The translations under genes were made by a program, and so were the position numbers. Below the pieces are notes generated by a model. The model had not been told where the DNA came from. It searched no databases and was given only the letters and a program-made list of their open reading frames with translations. From Erodium maritimum (Eukaryota; Streptophyta; Magnoliopsida; Geraniales; Geraniaceae): a DNA stretch of 64,000 nt. The number at the start of each line of letters is the position of its first letter. Position 1 is the first letter of the stretch. Shown here piece by piece: positions 23,901 through 34,996 of this stretch. The stretch spans positions 74,384,523 to 74,448,522 of the forward strand of contig OY997589.1 in the NCBI GenBank assembly GCA_963921825.1. Reading direction: 5' to 3'.

Positions 23901-24905
23901 TGATTGTGGGTCTGATAAGGCACATTATGGCTCTAGCTGATGTCCTGAGCTTTAAAGCTATCTTTGGAAATTAGAGCCTCCATAGGCGTCTTGGTTGTGG
24001 TGGCATGATTCATTTTTGGCAAGACATTTGGGTTGGAACGTCAGCTCTTCGTTACCGTTTTCCCGGGATTTATATTATTAGCCAGGGTAAATGGGTTTGA
24101 GTTGGCAAGGTCTGGCAGGATGGTCTTTGGGATATCGAATATCGCCGATCTTTTCTATTTGTGTAGGAACAAGAGGAATCGGAGGCCGTTATGACTCTTC
24201 TAGCCTCAATTTGTGTTAAGTCGGGCTCTCTTGACACTAGCACTTGGTCTTAGAGAGAACATGGGGTTTCATCGGCTTCACCTTACCTTTTATTGTAGGA
24301 TTTTGCTCCCACTATTGTGCCTTGGGCGGGAATTTTATGGGTTAAGAACCTACCTCTAAAATACAACTATCTGATTTGGTTAATGGCTCATAATGCTATT
24401 CCTACTAAATCTTTTTTGGAGGAACGAGACCTTCGTATCTCTTTGCAGGACATGCTTTGTGGCTTTTGCTCCAAGGTGTTTGAGGACACTATTAATCTAT
24501 TTCTTCATTGTGATTATGCTTGGTTATTGTGGTCTAAAGTCTTTCTCTGGTGGTCTTTGTATTGGGCTATACTGGTGATTGTGTTGCGATGCTTTATGCC
24601 TGGAAAGGTTTGTGAAAATGTATGTGGTGGAGCTCCTGGGTGAAGGCTGGTTAGTGGCTTGTTAGGACTCTATCTTCTACAAACTTCAGCTTCACTCCTT
24701 TAGCATTTGTAAGATGACAGGAGATCTTCACGAAGATGCTAACCTCCCTGCTTGGTTGGCTTCTCCTTCTCGGTGTATTCTCCCTTCTAGTAGGAATTAA
24801 TTTTCCTTTTGTTTTTGTTTTTGAAGATTATTGAGGTTATTTTCAACCTCGACTTTGTAATTCTCTTTATTTCAAAGCCTATCAATAAAATCATCTATAA
24901 AAAAA
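20937..24905 (+). mobile_element. LINE (L1-type non-LTR retroelement), reverse transcriptase region deleted
   Basis: Left end uncertain. About 21,000-22,500 holds a broken, Ser/Pro-rich ORF1-like region. From 22582 the endonuclease is readable: LSWNLRG, then LDFVLLQENKIKD, GTSGGVLSAW, IYVVNVYGP, and at about 23,140-23,255 SRLDRFLVSHRVL and LPRFLLDHRPI. A helix-rich segment typical of the EN-RT linker follows to about 23,870. The palm motifs of reverse transcriptase (for example YADD) are absent: sequence jumps near 23,920-23,990 to the region just before the C-terminal zinc domain, seen at 24,317-24,640 (PLKYNYLIWLMAHNAIPTK, CGFCSKVFEDTINLFLHCDY). The 3' end has AATAAAATCATCTATAAAAAAAG at 24,883-24,905. 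Several stops and frame changes. It cannot move itself. Confidence 0.8.
22509..22552 (+). repeat. Poly-C run and (TTCCCC)n microsatellite
   Basis: About 12 C followed by four to five TTCCCC units inside the LINE, just upstream of its endonuclease region. Confidence 0.9.
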
Positions 24906-25602
24906 GTCCACTCGAGTTGAGCCAAAAAGAGTAGTCGCATTGATTTTCGCGCAAAATCGAGAGAATAGGGAACCGCCCTTTAAATCATTACCTAGAATAG
25001 ACGGGAAAATTGAGTACAGAGTTGCGTTTCGGGATGTTTAGGAACTATATATCACCATCCGTTTCTTATTTTCGTCATGTTTCCGTTTTCACTTTGTTGT
25101 TAGTAATTTTTAGCAATAAAACTACCATATTACGATATAAAAAAACGTGTATTTCACATTACAAACTTTAATTACAAAATTTCTTTAAGAGATACTTTAA
25201 TTTACCAGATATTTCACTTTAATCTTAGTAATAATCTATCTATAAAAGGCAAAAAGTTCAAATACACTTTCTTTCTAATCATAATTTCAAAACTCTGTCA
25301 TTCTATATCTTTTTATAACTACAAAACAATGAAATGACTATAATACCATTCGGTAACTTTCATATTTTCAAAATATATCATTCTCGTCATTTATTTTTAT
25401 TAGTTTTTAATAATTATTAAAAAAATTAATACTTTTATATCCTTCTTTTTAATTCATTTTTTATGATTTTTTTTTTCATTAACCTTCAAATTTTATAATT
25501 ATTCTTAAAGAATCAAGAAATTGTTCGTACACACCAATATATTCACATCCGAATTCAAATTCGTACAAATAGTAGATTTAAAGAGCATTGAATTTAAAGA
25601 AT
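24906..25602. other. AT-rich intergenic sequence
   Basis: No gene or element recognised. Contains poly-A/T runs and the left copy (25590-25602) of the 13-bp repeat that flanks the next insertion. Confidence 0.5.
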
Positions 25603-27228
25603 ATCAACTTCAAATAATTGATTGCTATCATATTCACCTAGAGTCCTCCTCACTTTTGTCGAGACCCCCTCCTCGCGTCTGTCGAGTCAAACCTTAGCTA
25701 TGTCTATCTCTGCGCCTGCCGTCGACAACTTGTCGGCACCGTTTGGTTCTTTCCCATCTGTCCATGTAGCCTTGCATGCCCCTCGATGACCGAGCCAGAG
25801 CCATGGCTTTTTAAGAGTCGCACATGCATGACACCCTCTGGTTTCTCACCGTCCATGAAGCATAACAACGGCAGTGTACTAGCGAAGGTCCACTGGCGGG
25901 GACATCAGGGCTCTCCTCACCCGCGCCGGGGTTTTGCGAGGGAGCGTCCCTAGGCCTCCTCGTGGGGCCGAGGTGTCATCCACGGATTCTTACGGCCACG
26001 CCTGGTGGCTACCTCGTCGACCCATGACCTTGCTCTGGGTCCGATGCAGTATGGAGAGTGGGGGCGTCAGGGTTGGGCTTAGGCTTTGTTCTTCTCGTCC
26101 TCTCGATTTCCACGGACGCTGGGTCGGGAGGGCACGGGCGCCAGTTAGGGCTTCCTCCGGCGAATTCCCCACCCTGGATGGTTTCTCGGGAAGCGGGGCT
26201 AGGCCGACCTAGGGTTCCGGTTTGGCGACCTCATGCACCGGGATGGACGGCGGGCTGGCTCTCTTCGCTATCTGTAGAGTACCGGCGCACTAGGGCCTGA
26301 CCTGCTGCATGCACGGTAGGTTTGCCGCCCCAAGCTTGTTTCTCATACGAGGACCTTCCACTGGCCCGTAGGGGCTTCCTTTGGAGGTCTGCGGTGACTG
26401 GGCCTAGACCGCGGCTTGGAGGAGCATGGTACCTAAGGTGGTCACGGGTGGCCGGTGTACATGGTCGGGACCTTTTGTCATTGGATCCATAACCTAATCC
26501 GGGAGGGTATCGGGGGTGGGGAGAAGCGTATCCCTGGACCCGTTACCTAACTCAGGCCTCGGTCGCGGATGGGGAATAAGTCCTCGGGGGAGGTTCTCTG
26601 CTGATTCGATTGCTGCGTGCCAGGGGAACGATCCGGGAGGGCTTGGTGGAAGGGGTCGGGGTTTCCTCGGCTCTCAGTCTATTGGAATGCCATCGTCCTC
26701 TGTAGGGGGAAGAGGGTGGGCTGAAGCTCTGGTGCCGGTGACAGAACCAGAGGAGCAGAGTGGCCAGTGAGTCATAGTTCGGGCGAGGGCTGAGTTTCAA
26801 CCCCACCGGGCGACATGAGTACGCTGGCAGGGGTCAAGGACAGGAAGGAGTCCCTGAGGATACCATGTCCACCCTTCCCGGCTGATGGACACAGGTTCGG
26901 TTTTATAGCGAAAGAAGAGCGTCGTCCCCGGATGGCCCAACGGTTGTTCGGCCCTACCTTGATTAGTGGTTCGTCAATCGGTTTTAGTTTTAGTTCTATT
27001 TTTTGGAGGGGACTAGGTCACTCATGTCTTAGTTTGGTTAATCTTGCTTATTTCATTACTGTCTTAGGTCAATTTTTTTAGGTATCAATTTCGGTCGCCT
27101 CTATGTCATTTCAACAAAACGTCTTAGGCGTTTTTCAGTAGATAAGGTTATTGTATTTTCCTCGTCAGACATGTACTAACATGTACCAACTCTTTTAAAG
27201 GAATATATTGCACGTTTACTCAAAAAAA
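25603..27228 (+). mobile_element. Non-LTR retroelement insertion (LINE-like), no RT
   Basis: A GC-rich block in AT-rich surroundings. It ends in an A-tail (TTTACTCAAAAAAA, 27,215-27,228) and is bracketed by the 13-bp direct repeat GAATTTAAAGAAT (25590-25602 and 27229-27241). Similarity may continue for another ~12 bases on each side. A-tail plus a target duplication of 13 bp or more is the signature of target-primed reverse transcription. No conserved protein motif was found in any frame; open frames at 25,934-26,300 and 26,516-26,806 look accidental. It may be a 5'-UTR/3'-UTR remnant of a LINE or an unrelated retroposed transcript. Confidence 0.6.
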
Positions 27229-27241
27229 GAATTTAAAGAAT

Positions 27242-27476
27242 AAACATCAAATAGTAGAAAGAGCATCATAAATGTTGAATCCATATCCTTATCAGAACAA
27301 ATGCAGAAGAAAGAGCATCAGAAATTCCAATTCCATATCTATATCCATATCATATTTGAATATCCTAAGAATGAAAATATTAATTTGTAAGAACCAAAAA
27401 TTCAAACCCCGAAAAAGAAGTAAGAAATTTCTCTCTCAACTTTGAGCCTTTTTTCTAGCCCTAACAGCCGATCGCT
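27242..27476. other. AT-rich spacer
   Basis: Holds two loose copies of an AGAAAGAGCATCA...ATTCCATATC phrase (about 27,255 and 27,310). No gene seen. Confidence 0.4.
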
Positions 27477-29830
27477 ATGAAGCTCTCCCCAAATACCTCT
27501 GTCGTCGTGCTTACAGCCAGCAATAGGCCGGTGATGGCCACCGCTGTTCCTACCGGTGGTTCTCTTCTCCTCCTTCCTTTCCCTCATCAACCCGCTTCGA
27601 AACTTGGGAAGGTGGAGCGTCGTCGGCGGAAGCCAAAACCGACCGTCCAAGCTATGGCACCCTCTGCGATCTCTACGCCTCTGAGACAGATTCCAGAAGA
27701 AGTTTCCTTCGTCGTGGGGTCAGCATCTCCTACCCGGACGGCTAAACCGAAATGGGGAGGCCTCTGCGTCGTCCAACGGTGCCTTCTTCTCCAAGTAAGG
27801 GTCTTCTCGCCTTACCGCCTCCAAACCCTAGCGTGTCGCCTTCGCAGCAAGTCGTGACCTCACTTTGATTCCCTTAAACCCCAGCGGGCCACCTTGCCCT
27901 ACAAGCCGTGTTGTCGCTCCGGTTCTCCCGAACCCTAACGTGTCGCACTGCCCTGCAAGCCGTGATACCGCTCTAGTTCTCATGAACCCTAGAGTGTCGG
28001 GGTGTCCTGCGAGTATCATCGCTCTGGATTCCTCGATCCCTAGCACCTCGCTTCTCCCTGTGTGCCATGACCTTGCTCTAGCACAACTGTCTGGCCGCGG
28101 GGCTTCTAGGGTTTCAGCGCCGACTGATGTTACCTCATCCCTGCCTAGGGTTGAGTGTCCCCTAGGCCATGCTCCTGGTCGGGCACCCGTTCCTAAGATT
28201 ACTAGGGACCAGGTACGCATTCCTACTGATGAGGCCCCGGGTGCTAACCCTAGTGCGCTTCCACCGCTGCGAAGGGACCCGACGAAAGGGAAGGCCCCTA
28301 TGGAAGAGCTACCGAGGACGATAGTGCTGGCCTTGGGATTAAGGCGCTGCCTCACTATTTACACCCCGACACCAACTATCTCGGCGGCCCTAACTACCCC
28401 ACCGGGTATGACGCAAGATCGTTCGCGGCACCTGACTACAATTGAGTTTCCCTCATCCTCGGCTGACAGGATGAAAGACCTTCAATCATCCTTGGAAAGT
28501 CTGCAGGATGAGTTATCATCTTGTTCTTTAAAAGAAGATGAAGAAATCGAGGTCATGGTCTCAGCGTCTCAGTCGATGGCATCGACAACTCTCGCTCGTC
28601 AACAATGGGGATTGCTAGGATGTCTCTAGGCCCCTAAACCTCCACCGAAGGACATGCTCTTGCGTATAATCACAAATACATGGGGAAAGTCTACAGAAAG
28701 CCTGGTGGTTAAAGATCTAGGGTCGGGCTTGTTCGGCTTCTACTTCCGGTCTTCTGAGTCTCGGTCATGGGTTCGAATCAACGAAACCTGGTGCTTTGAT
28801 GGCAAGGTCCTGCTGCTAGGAGATTTAGACCTGTGTGCTCGGGAGCTGCCTCTTCTGGACTGGGTACAACTTTGGGTACATGCTAGAGGGCTTCCACCTC
28901 TGGTTCGGACAAGGGAGACAAGTATCTCCATTGGCAACAGATTGGGAATGTGCGTGGATGTCTCATGTGATCAATGGGGCATGTGCTGGGGGGACTGCCA
29001 AAATTCGCTTCTGGCACCTACAGAAAGGACTGGTGCTTAGGTTCCCAGAGTTTCCGGACCCGATTCACGTGGAGCTCACGTATACGAATCTTCCAAGCTT
29101 CTGTTATAATTGTGGTCGTCTCGGCCATATTTTGAAGGATTGCACGTGAGCGGTAAGAACCCCCCCCCCCTGTGGTTCGGTGAATTCATGCTGGAGTACA
29201 ACAGGAAGAGGAAACTCAAGGCATATGCAACAGATTGGGGAGAACCGGTCTGTCTGCCTTGTGCACCAGGTTTTGGCCCTCGACCCCCTATGCCCCCTCG
29301 GCCAGGACATCAAGGCTCGGCCAGTGGGGCGCTGCTTCGGCCACCTACCTTTCTGGTGTTGGAGGATCTATTATCGCGCCTGGACCACCTGGATGGGAGA
29401 GCTCGGGCGGGTTTGGGAGCCCAGGAGGATGGAGTCATTGGAGCAGCTGGCGCTGGGGACAACCAAAACACCCTGAAACGTTCAGCAGCTGGGGTCCCTA
29501 GGGAGGAACAATTCAGGGCGGGGAAACAGCCCCGCTAGGAGGAATGAGTGGTACTCGTGCATCAGGGACTGGCCCTGGGAGGGGTCTCTATACGATGTGC
29601 TACCTCCCCCCTTCACTATTACCGTTGAGGTCCCTCAGGATCTCCGGTTTCCCATTCCTCCTCTCCGTCTTCTATCATGGCATATGAGACATCACAATAC
29701 CGCTTACGTCGATTATGATACTAAAAGGTTTAGAGAACCGTTGTTCAACTATTCTGACCTTCTTCTCGTGGTCGGGGAACTTATTCCTCGGTGCACACCT
29801 ATGTAATTTCTTGAATCAATAATATTGCAC
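27477..29830 (+). pseudogene. LINE ORF1 relic (DUF4283-type domain and zinc knuckle)
   Basis: ORF1 of plant L1-type LINEs encodes an RNA-binding protein. Here an N-terminal Pro/Ser-rich part (27,477-28,450) includes an 18-residue repeat. A DUF4283-like domain follows: LKEDEEIEVMVSASQ (about 28,535), LGSGLFGFYFRSSE, INETWCFDGKVLLLGDL, LLDWVQLWVHARGLP. Then come VELTYTNLPSF and a CX2CX4HX4C knuckle CYNCGRLGHILKDC (about 29,100-29,145), and a Gly/Pro-rich tail to 29538. One in-frame stop (28627-28629) and a frame change near 28,950-29,040 break it. No endonuclease or reverse transcriptase follows: sequence to 29,830 gives no ORF2 motif. The strand agrees with the other LINE fragments nearby. Confidence 0.75.
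27830..28082 (+). repeat. ~54-bp tandem repeat encoding an 18-residue repeat in LINE ORF1
   Basis: About five units, 46-56 bp each, starting with (A)ACCCTAG/AACCCTAACG and containing CC(T)GC(A/G)AGC. Within one frame they read NPSGPPCPTSRVVAPVLP, NPNVSHCPASRDTALVLM and NPRVSGCPASIIALDSS, a P-rich heptadecapeptide to octadecapeptide repeat. Units differ from one another at many sites. Confidence 0.75.
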
Positions 29831-29835
29831 CATTC

Positions 29836-30321
29836 GTTAGAAATAAATGAATATTATTTCTAGAAAGTCTAGAAAATAAGGAGAACTAGTTGGAGTAGTT
29901 CAAGGTTTCCTGTTTGTTCTTACTTGGCATGGGATTTATGTACTTAGTACCCGCACCTATAAATACATGGGCAGAGAGCTAGCCAAAATACATGACAACA
30001 AGAGAATTACTCCCTTTGATTTTCGGTCAAACATAGTGAGGAGTTGTGAGGTTTCGTTCAAGGGCTACTAGCGGGTCTAGTTGTGGATCAAACTTTCTTG
30101 TGCGGATACCATTAGAAGGCGAACGCTTGGGCGCCTATACCAACACTATCAAAGGTCCCCCATCTCGAACCAGTTAATTCCAAAGTAGCTGAATCCGAGG
30201 TAATGTCTATTAAATAATCTATGGATTAAAAATTGTAGGATAATGTGATCTAAACTATTCGTATAGGTCACCGACAAAAGTTATTATGTCCTATTAAAGT
30301 AACACATCCTATACTCCAACA
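29836..30321 (+). mobile_element. Possible copia-type LTR remnant
   Basis: The sequence from CGTTAGAAATAAATG to ATACTCCAACA carries a CCTATAAATACATGGGCAGAG promoter-like block near 29,957 and the general look of a short copia LTR. Ends are imperfect and no target duplication is visible, so this is a weak call. It is a broken fossil with no internal region. Confidence 0.3.
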
Positions 30322-30333
30322 CGTGCAACCTCA

Positions 30334-31890
30334 ATACCCTCTATGGGATTATGGCGGTACATTAGAGGTGCGGGGGCTTGGAAATGGAGTCCCTGTCTCG
30401 GGATGTGATGGACTTTTTCCTCTACAACCGAGACATCATGGAGGTCATCTGTCACTGCGGAACGTGAGCGTTTAGTAGTTATCCCCTTCTGTTATGCATG
30501 CAACCAGACTCTCTCTATTTCCAATATATATAGATTAGGGTGCGGGCAATTAACGTGCCGAGGGATGCACGAAATGACCAGATCCGGTTTTCGCTGGCGA
30601 ACGCACTAGGGACAGAGGTCGCCACTGCCTTGCGTCCGATTTGACAGAGATGACATGATTAAATATGGCTTCGAGTAAGCCTTGACGTGGACATGCCCCT
30701 CCACAGGTAGGTATGCTTGATATTCCAAGGACACTGTGAGCCTACCTATATTGATCTTCAATACGAACATCTACCCAATTTCTAGACTCGTTGTGGTCAC
30801 CTCAACCACCGTATCGGGGATTTCTAGACATGCCTCTTGGGAGTGGGGCCACCAGAGGCAAAATTTGATGCCGCTCTTCGATCTCTAATAGGGCTAGATC
30901 CGGAGAAGCTGCTCCGAACGGAATGGAGTACCCCTCGGGAGAGGAGACCGAAGGTGGAGAGGATCGAGCAGTACTCGAGGATGGAAGCGAGGGAGCCGAG
31001 CTCTCTGCTGGTCGCCCTGCCCCTATTTACAGAGCTCGTCGTTTCGCGACACGAGAGTCATCTCGGGGGATTTATACCCAACCGAAGATATGTGACATGG
31101 CTAAAGAGTTTTTTAGGGAGAAGAATTCAAGTTTGCAGTGAGTGCATCCCAGATCGAAGTAGGTGGTGGCAACATCCCTTGAACACCCGACTCCTCTTTT
31201 TGTCCCATCAAAAGCGCTACCTCAAGAAAGGACGTCAATTTGGAAGTAGAAAGAACCTCGAGCTCACCCCGTGGGGTTAGGTCTTAGGGCTGGAAGATTA
31301 GGGCCAGGGAGAAGGAAAGTTAGGTGCGGGCCCGTACAAGTCGGCTCAAACAGACGTTGGAGCCGTCCGATAGTCCTCTCCTCCCGATCACTCAGGTGGG
31401 CAAAGAAGGGTACTCTACCCAGGCGTGAGCTGCCAAGCAGCCCCACCAAGAGCCATGAGTTGTTGAGAGGGATGTGGGTCAATAGGATGGAGTATGCCCT
31501 ACAGCATCCCGAGCCCGAAAAATATCGGTCTGTCCCTATCAAGCGGAATACCCATCTGTTCCGAAGGACACAACCAGCCAGTGGACGTTCTAGCAGCCAT
31601 CACAATAGCCTTCCACAATTGGTACTGGCGGGTACATTATATGCCTTAGGCAACCCCGAATTGGTGACAGTCTGTGTCATTTGTCTTTCCTTGTATCCTG
31701 TTTTATTGCTCTTAACGTGTCTATGATACAAAATAGATCGACTCTACGAACTTGAAGCACCGATACATCTACTCCATGACAGGTGTCTCGGACTGTAATT
31801 TGAAACTTGGGATTAGTGACCTTCGATATATGTATGAATTATTTAGCACTGCCTTGTATTAATGAAACTTCTCCACGTTTAAAAAAAATA
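30334..31890 (+). pseudogene. Second LINE ORF1 relic with 3' A-tail
   Basis: About 30,690-30,830 reads, in one frame with stops, DVDMPLHR ... GHCEPTYIDLQYEHLPNF and a knuckle-like RCGHLNHRIGD, the same DUF4283/zinc-knuckle architecture as the relic at 27,477. Two knuckle Cys codons are lost. A charged tail (PEAKFDAALRSLIGLDPEKL ...) follows. The 3' end is TTAATGAAACTTCTCCACGTTTAAAAAAAA at 31,858-31,890, typical of a LINE tail. No endonuclease or reverse transcriptase motif is present in between, so this is either a deleted LINE or an ORF1-only derivative. Confidence 0.55.
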
Positions 31891-32533
31891 GAATCAACAG
31901 ACCATAAAAGTTTCACTATTTAAGGGAATTAACAGACAATAAGAGGATCATAAATGAACTAATATTATCCAAATTTTTATTCTTTTTGAACTAACTTTCC
32001 GAAACCCCTTTTGGCTGCCGCAACTTCCCAATCAACACAACCACTGAAAAAAGGACCAGACGAAACCAGAAACCAATTCACCAACCCTTGGGACACAGAT
32101 CTTGACAAAGCCCTCCCAATCTCAAACAAGGTAAGAAAATAATAGAAAAGAGACCAATCCAATCCATCCCAACACACTCACAAACACTCCATCAACAACA
32201 TTGCCGTGACAAGAAAAATGTTTACTTTAAAGCATCCCAAGCTTTTTTAGTAATGGAGAATATCCTATCCAACCATTAAAATACAAATCTGGTCTTGCAT
32301 TTGCAGTTGCATACATACAAAAATCATGTAATGAGCATTACCAATAACACTGCCCATAATCTCCAACCCTTTTCCCGCTGTACAAACTTGACAAACTATT
32401 TTTTTTCTTGTCCCCCGACATAATGGGCCGCACCAACTAATCCAACTATAATCCCAAAAATCAGGAACTTTGATCGAATAATTTAACAAAAAAAGCTTCT
32501 GTAATTGAAGAAATCTTACATCTTGTGCAAGGA
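31891..32533. other. Intergenic sequence 3' of the PLATZ gene
   Basis: Likely includes the PLATZ 3' untranslated region. No other gene or recognisable element was found. Confidence 0.4.
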
Positions 32534-34119
32534 TCAGCAGAGAGGAGCCCTACGAGGAACACCCTTTCTTTTGTGCAGTTGCCTCCTTGGCTTCAATGCA
32601 GCACTTACCCATGAATGGTAATAGATATCCTCAGAGGACTCTTCAGGACTGACACTCCATTGCTTCTCATCTGTGTAGCTCTCTGGAGTATACTTCTCTC
32701 CTAAGGAAAGATCGACCGGGAAGGTGATGATTTTGTGGGTTTCTTCTTTAGGCTTCTCGGGGAGTATTGAAACCTATGGATTGATGTAAATGAATAAATT
32801 GAATCAAGAACAAGATGGGTTTTGAGAAATGAAGGTTGTGATTACTACCTTGCATGCAATGGAGCAGAAACGATTAGGCATATCTTGTATGTATCTTCCA
32901 CAAGCTTCACAGGAAGCCCCGTTCTTTGACTTTGTGGTTGGCTTGCTATCTTTGGATTGAGGTCGAGGATTCAGATGCACAGCCTTTTCTCCATTGATTT
33001 TGTATGTCTGCAAAATTTAAAAGTGTTACAGAAGAGATCAAAACAAAGAATTTGTAGATATCATATAACCATCAATATGTTCATTGAATGAAACTATACA
33101 TGAACCCATGAGATTGGTTTGGCTTCTTCAATCATAAGAATCATTGCAAGTCATGAGCTCATGAGATGAAAATAACCCAAGTGAACTATAAATTTATACA
33201 ATCAATTACAACCCACAAGTTAAAAAAACGAACGAAGCATCAAGCAGATCAAGTTCTTACTCAATTACACAAATATAAGAAGTTAAAGAAGTTTTATGTT
33301 GATATAAGCGTGTAATTGAAGATTGTATTGAGGAAACCAAAATGACCTGAATATTGGAACAGTCCAGGTACTTCTGCATCTCCTGCAGACGAACAACATC
33401 ATGATAAACATATTTGCAGATCTGTAGCCTCCGATGAAGACAATGAGCCTTTGTGCAATGCTTACAGAATTCCAACTCACAGTCAATGCAAAACACATTC
33501 TTCTCATTTTTACGAAGGTCCGGATGATTCACACAAGAACCAAAGAACTTGCTGCACAAAAGGGTATTTAGCCACCTATCATCCTTCCTCTTTATCATCA
33601 TTGTGCAACCCACCTTCAAAGCAAAACAAGTAATCAAACCTTTAAAATTCATATAAACCCATCTAAAGCATTTAAAATTCATATAAACACATCTAAAGCA
33701 TTTAAAATTCAATTATTATACAGTCAACAAGCATCAATGTTCATCAAGTTTGTTCCTTTTCAGACGCTGAATTCACAAAAATAAAGTCAATCAGTGATTA
33801 ACAGTTACAAAATCAAATTGAGAGAAGCATATCCATGTTGGTTAGTTGAATTGGGATTTTTTTTCTTCTTTGAATACCCAAAAGTAGAACACATGGAACA
33901 TACGAGATTCAAAAATCTAGAATCACATATTTTCTCACCAACCAAACAGGAAACTGATGATAGACACTGAAAAAGCTACACACTATCCGTCTCTGACTTC
34001 AGGAACCAAAAAGTTTTCATCTTGATGAATTGGGACGCTTCAGTTCTTAGCTTTAATGAATGGGAAAGTGTAAATTAGACCATTCAATAGATTAAAAAAA
34101 ATCATTGCTTCCTTACCAT
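32534..34119 (-). CDS. PLATZ-family zinc-dependent DNA-binding protein
   Basis: Minus-strand exons in order: 34119-34117 (the ATG alone), 33613-33347, 33007-32849 and 32773-32534. All borders are GT-AG, the total is 669 bp and the product 222 aa. The PLATZ domain spans about residues 14-145: DDRWLNTLLCSKFFGSCVNH, RKNEKNVFCIDCELEFCKHC, HCLHRRLQICKYVYHDVVRL, YLDCSNIQTYKINGEKAVHL, CEACGRYIQDMPNRFCSIACK. The paired Cys/His residues of both zinc-binding halves are kept. The C-terminus is Ser/Glu-rich (SVSPEESSEDIYYHSW) and ends in a basic stretch. PLATZ proteins are plant-specific nuclear factors that bind A/T-rich DNA and often repress transcription; targets of this one cannot be told from sequence. 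An alternative start is the internal Met-Met (33601), which would drop only five residues, but the split ATG keeps frame and a good donor. Intact. Confidence 0.92.
33640..33716. repeat. 30-bp tandem repeat in PLATZ intron 1
   Basis: Two full units and a partial third of TTTAAAATTCATATAAAC plus (C/A)CATCTAAAGCA. The two full units differ at about one site, so the array looks recent. Confidence 0.85.
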
Positions 34120-34996
34120 TTCTGTGATTGAGGACTAGACTCTGCTACTGCTAAAGCAATCAATGGAGGAGAGGGAGCAAAAACAGAGGAGGCTCGGAGA
34201 CAGAGTTAAAAGATTGCATTCAGAATATGGGAAGTGACGAGAGATTTGGGAGAGAATAAAATGGAATTTTAGAACATAAAAATTAATACTTTTTGAGAAA
34301 AATAGAATTATTAATGGGATGAAAAATCTTTGTGAAAGCTGTGTTTTAGTACTCATGGAATGGCCCACCACAGGCGGGAAGGTGAAGATATCGGACCGTT
34401 GGATTTGGTTGATCGGAGGGCTCTCGTCTGTGTTATTATTTGTGGGGCCATGATGAGGAGCCCTAAAATCTAATATATGATGAATGTTATCATATGTGTT
34501 ATATTTAAAAATTATTTCTTTCCTCCAACAATTTGGTAATAGAATATTTCGAGATTTTTATGTCTTTGAAATTTATCCTAATAAACGGATTTTATAAGAT
34601 TGTGACCCATCATCGCATGACTGTAAAGGACTCCTATCATTAGTCTTCGAGGTCAATGTATTTTTTTTTATCTGTTCTATGTTTTCTTAAGTGAATGTTG
34701 AAATTGATTTTATACTACTAAAATATGACCTTCTGGTAAGCGTTTGTCCTTTAGAACTTTTGATTTCAAATACACATCAATTAAGTTTTAATATGTCACC
34801 TTTTTTAAAAGTAATATGTCATATTGTGTGTATAAATTTAGAGCATACTTAGTTATAGAATGTTCGTAGAGATGTTGAAGCTGAAATTTATAATTAAATA
34901 TTATGTTTGTAAGGTTTTGAAGTCGGAAACGTCTATACTTAATACTACATTAATATTTAGTCGTTAATATTATAATAATATACTACTTTTGTTTTT
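34120..34996. other. PLATZ upstream region and AT-rich spacer
   Basis: Should hold the PLATZ leader and promoter (minus strand, from 34120 upward). A GAGAGGGAG-type purine-rich block at about 34,150-34,200 may be the leader. No clear TATA box and no other gene were seen. Confidence 0.4.

Noticed and set aside
25934-26806. Several GC-rich open frames on both strands as host genes
   Set aside because: Overlapping frames in all phases, no motif, and bounded by an A-tail and a 13-bp target duplication, so this is retroelement insertion sequence.
32265-32489. Minus-strand open frame downstream of PLATZ as an extra exon
   Set aside because: The PLATZ reading frame ends cleanly at 32534 with a normal length; the later frame has no family motif.
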